Assembly: GCA_026388915.1 (NCBI GenBank)
Contig: JAPLIW010000616.1
Span: 1-9,258 of the forward strand
Direction of reading: 5' to 3'
Source of the DNA: Deltaproteobacteria bacterium
GTDB taxonomy: Bacteria; Desulfobacterota; SM23-61
DNA length: 9,258 nucleotides
The position numbers and the translations under genes were made by a program. Positions within the stretch are counted from its first letter, which is position 1; each line of letters begins with the position of its first letter. Of this stretch, positions 1 to 3,917 are shown piece after piece. Below the pieces are notes generated by a model, which saw only the letters and a list, made by a program, of their open reading frames with translations, did no database searches and was not told the origin of the DNA.

Positions 1-313
1 TGATGCAGATCGGGCTGACGATATTCGGCTTGAAGAGAACCTTTTTCCCTTTTTTGACCTGAGCTCTTACCTCTTCCCCGAAGCCGGTGGCTTCCGCCAG
101 GGGCCGGAGGGCATGATCGAGGCCGGCAAAAGTGTAATCGACCTTCTCCTTAATCTGATTCCAAGCGGCCGGGTCAGACTCGTTTATGTGCTTTTGCAGC
201 AGCGTTGAAATGGGAGAGTAGGACTTCTCCGGCTCCATGCGGACGACCCCGATGGGGGCACCGGTGGAGTCAATGGATACTTTACCCAGGGGTGAATCTA
301 CGATTTTGGCCAT
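1..313 (-). CDS. DUF362-family protein, N-terminal part (runs off window)
   Basis: Translating the minus strand from the ATG at 313 gives an open frame of 104 codons to the window edge with no stop. The start is supported by an AGGGAG Shine-Dalgarno six bases upstream. The visible protein begins MAKIVDSPLGKVSIDSTGAP and is soluble in character, with no signal peptide. Near residues 87-99 it has KKGKKVLFKPNIV, which resembles the opening strand of DUF362 domains (a 'G-x-x-V-hydrophobic-x-KPN' motif). DUF362 proteins are poorly understood; some are fused to ferredoxin-type iron-sulfur domains, but that part would lie outside the window. The gene is downstream of, and co-oriented with, the HAD phosphatase, 150 bases away, so it may be read through or have its own promoter. 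The family assignment rests on one short motif and is moderate; that it is a real coding region is more certain. Confidence 0.65.
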   Translation of the reverse strand, partial: MAKIVDSPLGKVSIDSTGAPIGVVRMEPEKSYSPISTLLQKHINESDPAAWNQIKEKVDYTFAGLDHALRPLAEATGFGEEVRAQVKKGKKVLFKPNIVSPICI

Positions 314-401
314 TTCATTCTCCCTACAAGTCCAAATGTCCCAATTTCGAAAGTCTTTTCTTCGTTTGGTGTTTTAAGGCTTTTGGAATTTAAAATTGTT
401 T

Positions 402-429
402 CGGGTTTCGATATTCGGATTTCGGATTT
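402..429. repeat. Tandem heptad repeat, CGGATTT type, 4 units
   Basis: Four consecutive 7-base units are seen: CGGGTTT, CGATATT, CGGATTT, CGGATTT. They lie in an AT-rich spacer (about 314-463) between the HAD phosphatase and the DUF362 gene. Read on the minus strand the spacer is A-rich, with AAATCCG-type units, and resembles degenerate intergenic repeats common in environmental Desulfobacterota genomes. That resemblance is from memory, not from a search. No gene is visible in this spacer. Confidence 0.6.
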
Positions 430-463
430 TTTAATTCCTCGGGCCTGTTTGCCTGCGGCTTGA

Positions 464-1102
464 TCAGGTTAGATTCTGCAGGATATTTCCAAGTTCGAGA
501 ATGCTCTCGATGGTATGATCCACCACTCCGTCGATCCCCTCCATTCCGGGTCCTACCAAGACGGTGGTCATCCCCAGGTCTTTGGCCGGTTTCAGATTGG
601 CCGGCAGGTCTTCGATCATCATGCAGTCCCGGCCTTCGAGGCTTAGATGTTCGAGGATCTGGCGGTAGGGCTCGGGGTTGGGTTTGGGAATGAAACGGGT
701 GAAGATGATGTCGAAGATTTCGGGAAAATATCCCTCCACCCCCAGGCAGCGGAGAACCTTTTGGGCATGGGGCTTGTGGCCGCTGGTGAAGATGCCTTTC
801 GCCATGGTTATGGATTTTAAAAGGCCTTCCAGATCCGGGTCGGGTGAAAGCCTCTTTTCCACCCCCACGTCATGAACATATTCCAGAAAGTCACCGGCAT
901 TCAGGTGGTGATGGATCATCAGCCCGCGCATGGTGGATCCGTATCTCCGGAGATATTCCTGCCGCAGGGAACGGGCGAGTTCCTTATCAAAGCCCATGCG
1001 CACTTCCATGTAATTCCGGATTCTTTCGATGACCAGCTCGAAAATGCCCATGGATTTAGGATAGAGGGTATTGTCCAGGTCGAAGAGGATGTACTGAAGC
1101 AT
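464..1102 (-). CDS. HAD-superfamily hydrolase, pyrimidine 5'-nucleotidase-like
   Basis: A 212-residue soluble protein with all four HAD motifs. Motif I is DLDNTLY at 8-14 (nucleophile D8, general acid/base D10). Motif II is FTSG at 105-108 (T106/S107). The motif III lysine is K140 in FIPKPNPEPY. Motif IV is IEDLPANL at 163-170 (E164, D165, magnesium binding). The cap region between motifs I and II contains YGSTMRGLM and DFLEYVHDV, as in the pyrimidine-5'-nucleotidase (SDT1-like) HAD subgroup, so the likely reaction is dephosphorylation of a small phosphate ester, possibly UMP/CMP. Substrate specificity of HAD enzymes cannot be read from sequence. It starts 3 bases after the aldolase stop with only a weak purine run ahead of it, so translation is probably coupled to the upstream gene. 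The length is normal for the family. Confidence 0.85.
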   Translation of the reverse strand: MLQYILFDLDNTLYPKSMGIFELVIERIRNYMEVRMGFDKELARSLRQEYLRRYGSTMRGLMIHHHLNAGDFLEYVHDVGVEKRLSPDPDLEGLLKSITMAKGIFTSGHKPHAQKVLRCLGVEGYFPEIFDIIFTRFIPKPNPEPYRQILEHLSLEGRDCMMIEDLPANLKPAKDLGMTTVLVGPGMEGIDGVVDHTIESILELGNILQNLT

Positions 1103-1105
1103 CGC

Positions 1106-2143
1106 TTATCTTTTCATGACCCCGGCGATGACTTCCAGGGCACGGTCGATATCGGAAAAAGAAACGTCCAGATGGGCGACGCAGCGGATGCGGATCTTGG
1201 CCGTGGGGTGGACCCGAACTCCCTTTTCCCGGAGGGCTGCGGCGACCTCATGGGCGGTCCGTTCCGATGAGGAGACATCGAAGAAGAGAATGTTGGTTTC
1301 CACTTCCTCGGGCTGGATGATGACATTCTTGATGCCGGCCAGGCCCTGGGCCATCTTCTTGGCCTTGCGGTGATCCTCCTCCATGCGGTTGATGTGGTGG
1401 TCCAGGGCGTAGATCCCCGCGGCGGCCAGAAATCCGGCCTGGCGCATCCCCCCTCCCACCATCTTGCGAAAGCGATGGACCCTTTTGATGAATTCCTTGG
1501 AGCCGACCACCAGGGAACCGACCGGGCAGCCCAGTCCCTTGGACAGACACGCCGAAACGGAGTCGAAGGGAGCGGCGTATTCCCGGGGGGAAATGCCGGA
1601 AGCCACACAGGCATTCCAGAGCCGGGCCCCGTCCATGTGCATGCGCAACCCTCTTTTCGCGGCCACCTCGCGGATCCGCTGAATGTTCTTGAGCGGAAAG
1701 ACGGTACCGCCCCCGCGGTTGTGGGTGTTTTCGATGACCACCAGCCGGCTCACCGGAAAATGAACGTCATCGACCCGGATAGCCGCCTCCACCTGTTCGG
1801 CGTCGAAGACCCCGCGGTTTCCGGGAATGGGAAAGAACTGGACCCCGGACAGGACCGCGCTGGCCCCTCCCTCGAAATTCATGGCGTGGCCGCCGGCCTC
1901 GATGATCACATCGTCCCCGGGCTGGGTGTGGGCTTTGATCGAAAGCTGGTTGGCCATGGTGCCCGAAGCCACAAAGAGAGCCGCTTCCTTGCCGAAAAGA
2001 TGAGCGGCTTTTTCCTGCAGGGCGTTCACCGTAGGATCTTCCCCGAAAACATCATCCCCCACCAGAGCTTCGAACATGGCTTTGCGCATCTCCGGGGTGG
2101 GACGGGTGACGGTGTCGCTGCGAAGGTCGATGAAGGGATTCAT
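1106..2143 (-). CDS. ltaE: L-threonine aldolase family PLP enzyme (low-specificity type)
   Basis: A 345-residue fold-type I PLP enzyme of the beta-eliminating lyase/threonine aldolase family. It cleaves L-threonine or L-allo-threonine to glycine and acetaldehyde in the cytosol. Visible family landmarks are DLRSDTVTRPTPEM at 6-19, GDDVFGEDPTVNALQ at 29-43, SGTMANQ at 60-66, H86 (which lines up with the PLP-stacking histidine of the E. coli enzyme), H128, ENTHN at 138-142, the PLP-ring aspartate D171 in HMDGAR, the Schiff-base lysine K202 in CLSKGLGCPVGS, and KMVGGGMRQAG at 227-237. Length matches the family. AGAGGAG lies six bases before the ATG. It is the first gene of a minus-strand pair with the HAD phosphatase. 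Some relatives act on phenylserine or similar beta-hydroxy amino acids, so the natural substrate is inferred. Confidence 0.93.
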   Translation of the reverse strand: MNPFIDLRSDTVTRPTPEMRKAMFEALVGDDVFGEDPTVNALQEKAAHLFGKEAALFVASGTMANQLSIKAHTQPGDDVIIEAGGHAMNFEGGASAVLSGVQFFPIPGNRGVFDAEQVEAAIRVDDVHFPVSRLVVIENTHNRGGGTVFPLKNIQRIREVAAKRGLRMHMDGARLWNACVASGISPREYAAPFDSVSACLSKGLGCPVGSLVVGSKEFIKRVHRFRKMVGGGMRQAGFLAAAGIYALDHHINRMEEDHRKAKKMAQGLAGIKNVIIQPEEVETNILFFDVSSSERTAHEVAAALREKGVRVHPTAKIRIRCVAHLDVSFSDIDRALEVIAGVMKR

Positions 2144-2163
2144 GATTTTCTCCTCTGGAATAT

Positions 2164-2191
2164 TTTATAACACTGTGCGGCAGAGCCGCAA
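2164..2191 (-). promoter_or_regulatory. Possible sigma70-type promoter for ltaE
   Basis: Read on the minus strand there is TTGCGG (2191-2186), a 16-base spacer and TATAAA (2169-2164). The -10 is good; the -35 matches only the TTG half. A start about seven bases downstream would put the transcript 5' end right at the AGAGGAG Shine-Dalgarno, a very short leader, so the call is tentative. A 6-bp hairpin overlaps the -35 box and spacer. Confidence 0.35.
2176..2190. repeat. Small perfect hairpin TGCGGC-AGA-GCCGCA
   Basis: This is a perfect 6-bp inverted repeat with a 3-base loop, GC rich within an AT-rich stretch. It lies between the candidate -35 and -10 elements ahead of ltaE and could be an operator half-site pair, a remnant of a dispersed repeat, or chance. 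Confidence 0.45.
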
Positions 2192-2209
2192 CCAAAGAAT
2201 TTTAATGGG

Positions 2210-2239
2210 ACGCGGATGAACGCAGATCAACACGGATAA
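2210..2239. repeat. Three tandem decamers, ACGCGGATGA type
   Basis: Three adjoining 10-base units are seen: ACGCGGATGA, ACGCAGATCA and ACACGGATAA. The pattern resembles a dispersed intergenic motif (GCGGATGAACGCGGAT-like) that I recall from many environmental bacterial genomes. No search could be run. It is non-coding and its function is unknown. Confidence 0.65.
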
Positions 2240-2333
2240 CTTCCAGAGAAAAAATAGCAGCAACTGGAAAATGGGAATTTCGCTCACCAACAATCCATCC
2301 CCAAGATTTGATCTTTGCAGCCGGGCAATTCCA

Positions 2334-2383
2334 GAAATCCTCCCTTCGCCCCCCTTTTACTAAAGGGGGGTTGGGGGGATTTC
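2334..2383. repeat. 50-base imperfect hairpin with C6T3/A3G6 core
   Basis: The core is CCCCCCTTT (2349-2357), loop TACT (2358-2361), AAAGGGGGG (2362-2370). An internal loop (TTCG against TT) separates it from an outer stem in which CCC (2342-2344) pairs with GGG (2373-2375), T2341 with G2376, and GAAATCC (2334-2340) with GGATTTC (2377-2383). That is about 20 pairs in 50 bases. It has no T-tract in either direction, so it is not a typical intrinsic terminator. It looks like a dispersed palindromic element. Confidence 0.7.
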
Positions 2384-2472
2384 AGAGGGTAGTTGCCAAA
2401 AAAAGATTCCTTTTACAGAATGATTGAAAAAGGTTTCAGGGAAAAAAGGGAATAAAGCATGAGAGAGAGATT

Positions 2473-2498
2473 GTAGGGGCGCGCGGCGCGCGCCCTTG
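2473..2498 (+). repeat. GTAGGGGCG...CGCCCTTG palindromic repeat, copy 1
   Basis: The flanks GTAGGGGCG and CGCCCTTG enclose arms GGGCGCGCG (2477-2485) and CGCGCGCCC (2487-2495), a perfect 9-bp stem around one central G. A second copy with the same flanks but different arms lies in inverted orientation at 3150-3176. Confidence 0.7.
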
Positions 2499-2535
2499 GG
2501 GTGCTCGAAGGGAAGGAGAGGAGGAACGAAAAAAT

Positions 2536-2562
2536 TTGACTTGAAGCGGGTTTTCTTACAAA
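2536..2562 (+). promoter_or_regulatory. Possible promoter for the small membrane protein gene
   Basis: TTGACT (2536-2541) is followed after 15 bases by TACAAA (2557-2562). The -35 is good, but the -10 matches four of six and the spacing is short. It lies about 75 bases upstream of the ATG at 2638. Confidence 0.35.
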
Positions 2563-2637
2563 ATCAGAAGAGGCATCCACCTCTCTGCCTTCTTCCGAGG
2601 AAAGGATGAAATACCCAAAACGGAGAATGGAAACGGA

Positions 2638-2832
2638 ATGCAAGAACTCTCCCGCAAAATTGATCGGCAAAAGGTTTTTACCGGAGTGATCCTTCTCTGC
2701 ACGGGCGCCATCTTGATGCTCCTGGGGCAGGAAATATCCTCACCGTTTTTCAAGACGGCCTGGATGACCCTCCTGGCCGTGGGAATTGTCTTCTATCTCT
2801 GGGGGAGGTTTTTCTCCCGGGAAAATGCCTGA
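2638..2832 (+). CDS. Small two-helix membrane protein, unknown function
   Basis: A 64-residue protein beginning MQELSRKIDRQKV. Two hydrophobic segments are seen at about 13-29 (VFTGVILLCTGAILMLL) and 40-56 (TAWMTLLAVGIVFYLWG). They are separated by a short polar hinge (GQEISSPF), with a basic N-terminus and a RFFSRENA tail. This pattern fits a hairpin inner-membrane protein with both ends in the cytoplasm (inference from the positive-inside rule). CGGAG lies about 12 bases upstream of the ATG, a loose Shine-Dalgarno. Its last 40 bases overlap the 3' end of the oppositely transcribed 99-residue gene. I do not recognise a family; the ordered hydrophobic pattern and the upstream promoter-like sequence are the reasons to call it. 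It could be spurious. Confidence 0.5.
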   Translation: MQELSRKIDRQKVFTGVILLCTGAILMLLGQEISSPFFKTAWMTLLAVGIVFYLWGRFFSRENA

Positions 2833-3092
2833 ATAAATTCCCGCACCCGGGGCAGGATGTAGAAATTTTCCAGGTCGTATTGGGAAAGCTCGCGGGCCAA
2901 AAGGCGGGCGCGCTCCACGTGGGGCTGCTGACGGTCGATGAGGATCAAATGCCGGTCCAGCAACTTGCATCCGCCGCTGTGAATCGTGACTTCATCGTCG
3001 GCCAGGTTTTCGTAGCGGACCTCGATCTTCAGTTGGGCCGCAAGGCTTTCGAGGTGCTGGAGAAGGAGGGAGTCAGAAAACTCTTGATCCAT
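2793..3092 (-). CDS. 99-residue conserved-type hypothetical protein
   Basis: A small soluble protein with an ordered pattern: an N-terminal amphipathic helix (SLLLQHLESLAAQLKIEVRY, 8-27), a central strand-like stretch with GGCKLLDRHLILIDRQQP (40-57), then helix LLARELSQYDLENFYILPRVREFI (64-87). I recall similar short unnamed proteins in Desulfobacterota and other anaerobes (LAxxLxIxVRYE...SGGxC...LIxIxR...LxxxDLxxxYIxPxVRExI), but no function is known to me. C42 is the only cysteine. It has a convincing sigma70-type promoter at 3219-3247 and a full-consensus AAGGAGG at 3111-3105, twelve bases before ATG; a closer AGGA sits four bases before it. The leader is about 120 bases and contains a palindromic repeat and a possible Shine-Dalgarno-masking hairpin. 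The gene end overlaps the small membrane protein gene by 40 bases tail to tail. Confidence 0.7.
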   Translation of the reverse strand: MDQEFSDSLLLQHLESLAAQLKIEVRYENLADDEVTIHSGGCKLLDRHLILIDRQQPHVERARLLARELSQYDLENFYILPRVREFIQAFSREKNLPQR

Positions 3093-3102
3093 GGAATCCT
3101 AC

Positions 3103-3144
3103 TTCCTCCTTGGGTCCGAGGAGCGAGGTCCGAGGAAGGAGGAA
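3103..3144 (-). promoter_or_regulatory. Possible Shine-Dalgarno-sequestering hairpin
   Basis: In the minus-strand leader, UUCCUCCUU (3144-3136) can pair perfectly over 9 bp with AAGGAGGAA (3111-3103), which contains the Shine-Dalgarno of the 99-residue gene. The 24-base loop carries two UCCUCGGACC direct repeats (3136-3127 and 3122-3113). Such pairing would hide the ribosome site, as in some thermometers and leader switches. This is inference from complementarity; a purine/pyrimidine-rich duplication could produce it by chance. Confidence 0.4.
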
Positions 3145-3149
3145 AATTG

Positions 3150-3176
3150 CAAGGGCGATTCGCGAATCGCCCCTAC
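3150..3176 (-). repeat. GTAGGGGCG...CGCCCTTG palindromic repeat, copy 2
   Basis: On the minus strand this reads GTAGGGGCG...CGCCCTTG with arms GGGCGATTCG/CGAATCGCCC (3153-3172), a perfect 20-base palindrome. The flanks equal those of copy 1 while the arm sequence differs but keeps pairing. It lies in the untranslated leader of the 99-residue gene. Confidence 0.7.
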
Positions 3177-3218
3177 GGTTAGGGGGAATCGCAAGAGACG
3201 TTGTGCATCATTGCCCCC

Positions 3219-3247
3219 ATTATATAGGATTATAGGAATGGGATCAA
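3219..3247 (-). promoter_or_regulatory. Sigma70-type promoter for the 99-residue gene
   Basis: The minus strand has TTGATC (3247-3242), a 17-base spacer and a perfect TATAAT (3224-3219). The predicted start is near 3212, giving a leader of about 120 bases before ATG at 3092. The same TATA-rich core could also serve plus-strand transcription of the exonuclease gene (TTGTGC at 3201-3206, TATAGG at 3223-3228), but that match is weak. Confidence 0.6.
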
Positions 3248-3261
3248 AAGAATCCTTTGGG

Positions 3262-3289
3262 GCTGATGGCTGAGAGCTGATCGCTGGGT
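3262..3289. repeat. Tandem heptad repeat, GCTGANN type, 4 units
   Basis: Four 7-base units are seen: GCTGATG, GCTGAGA, GCTGATC, GCTGGGT. They end two bases before the ATG of the exonuclease gene, where a Shine-Dalgarno would be expected. Arrays of this GCTGATA-like heptad recur between genes in related genomes as far as I recall. Confidence 0.65.
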
Positions 3290-3290
3290 T

Positions 3291-3764
3291 ATGAAAGCCT
3301 ACCTGGACATTGAAACCTCCTTCGGGGGGGAGATCACCATCATCGGGGTCTTCTCCCCTCCGGAACGGCTCACTCAACTGGTGGGGGACGAGGTGAACTC
3401 GACCAACCTCTGGAATGCGCTGGACGGGGTATCCGAGATCCTCACGTATAACGGGGCCCGCTTTGACCTGCCGGTCATCAAGCGGCATGTGAGGCTGGAC
3501 CTCAACAGGTATTTTCAATGCCGGGATCTCATGTACGATTGCTGGAAGAGGAACCTTTATGGTGGATTGAAGAAGGTGGAGGAGCAACTGGGGATTGAAC
3601 GTGCCTCAAAAGGAATCGACGGTATGGAAGCCATGCGCCTATGGGAGCGGTATCGCCTTTACGGGGACGGAGAAGCCCTGCAAGTATTGCTAGCCTACAA
3701 CCGGGATGACGTGATGAACCTTTTTCATTTGGAAGCCTTTTTGGCGGAGATGACGCTACCCTAA
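3291..3764 (+). CDS. RNase H-like (YprB-type) DEDDy exonuclease domain protein
   Basis: A 157-residue single-domain protein of the RNase H-like fold (RNase_H_2/YprB type). The likely activity is metal-dependent 3'-5' hydrolysis of nucleic acid. The acidic set is visible: D6 and E8 in YLDIETS (Exo I), D59 in TYNGARFDLPVI (Exo II, 52-63), and Y136-x3-D140 in LAYNRDDVMNL (Exo III), the DEDDy layout. The stretch YGGLKKVEEQLGIER (90-104) is the usual helix of this family. It is a bare domain; longer relatives carry TPR or helicase parts. No clear Shine-Dalgarno precedes the ATG, because the site is occupied by GCTGANN heptads, and no better in-frame start is visible. It has no operon partner on its strand and is divergent from the 99-residue gene. 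Substrate unknown. Confidence 0.8.
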   Translation: MKAYLDIETSFGGEITIIGVFSPPERLTQLVGDEVNSTNLWNALDGVSEILTYNGARFDLPVIKRHVRLDLNRYFQCRDLMYDCWKRNLYGGLKKVEEQLGIERASKGIDGMEAMRLWERYRLYGDGEALQVLLAYNRDDVMNLFHLEAFLAEMTLP

Positions 3765-3772
3765 TAAATTCA

Positions 3773-3801
3773 TTGACAAGCTGGAAGAAATATAATACTT
3801 A
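3773..3801 (+). promoter_or_regulatory. Possible promoter of the ABC transporter operon
   Basis: A perfect TTGACA (3773-3778) and a perfect TATAAT (3791-3796) lie in the gap before the substrate-binding protein gene, but only 12 bases apart, too close to work together as one sigma70 promoter. With 17-base spacing the -10 would be TACTTA (3796-3801), a weak match. Either one element is used with a poor partner or the similarity is partly chance. The leader would then include the 3846-3892 hairpin. Confidence 0.35.
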
Positions 3802-3845
3802 AAGCACAATACCGAAAGAGCCCAATTTTTTTTGCCAGTCAATTT

Positions 3846-3892
3846 CCCCTCATTTTATCCTCTTTCTCTTCGGCGAGAGGGGAAGGTGAGGG
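3846..3892. repeat. Inverted repeat CCCTCA...TGAGGG in operon leader
   Basis: An outer stem CCCTCA (3847-3852)/TGAGGG (3887-3892) and an inner stem TCTTTCTC/GAGAGGGG with G-T pairs around a TTCGGC loop (3869-3874) form an imperfect hairpin. It lies about 25 bases upstream of the binding-protein ATG. It resembles the dispersed CCCTCACC...GGTGAGGG elements found between genes in many bacteria (recalled, not searched). There is no T-tract, so it is unlikely to terminate. Confidence 0.5.
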
Positions 3893-3917
3893 AGTAAAAA
3901 GAGAGGAGGGGAGGTCC

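Larger units (their letters stand above)
2144..2637. other. 494-base divergent intergenic region rich in repeats
   Basis: No credible gene is seen on either strand between the aldolase start and the small membrane protein. The region holds a possible minus-strand promoter next to ltaE, a small TGCGGC/GCCGCA hairpin, a three-unit decamer array, a long imperfect hairpin (2334-2383), a GC-rich palindrome (2473-2498) and a possible plus-strand promoter near 2536-2562. The stretch 2240-2333 shows nothing recognisable. Confidence 0.7.

Noticed and set aside
402..429. CRISPR-like repeat array
   Set aside because: Units are 7 bases, abutting, with no unique spacers, and there are no cas genes in the window.
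1370..2170. Long plus-strand frame antisense to the threonine aldolase gene
   Set aside because: It is the complement of a gene with intact catalytic motifs; its translation is rich in Gly/His/Pro with no family pattern, as expected of a GC-rich shadow frame.
2334..2383. Intrinsic terminator
   Set aside because: Strong stem but no T-tract on either strand, and it lies between divergent genes where no transcript is expected to end.
3099..3587. Minus-strand frame of 162 codons across the exonuclease gene
   Set aside because: It overlaps the DEDDy domain gene almost fully and crosses the promoter, the heptads and the palindrome; no domain pattern.
3773..3796. TTGACA plus TATAAT as a perfect promoter for the transporter operon
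   Set aside because: Both hexamers are perfect but the spacer is only 12 bases, too short for a sigma70 promoter, so only a low-confidence candidate is listed.
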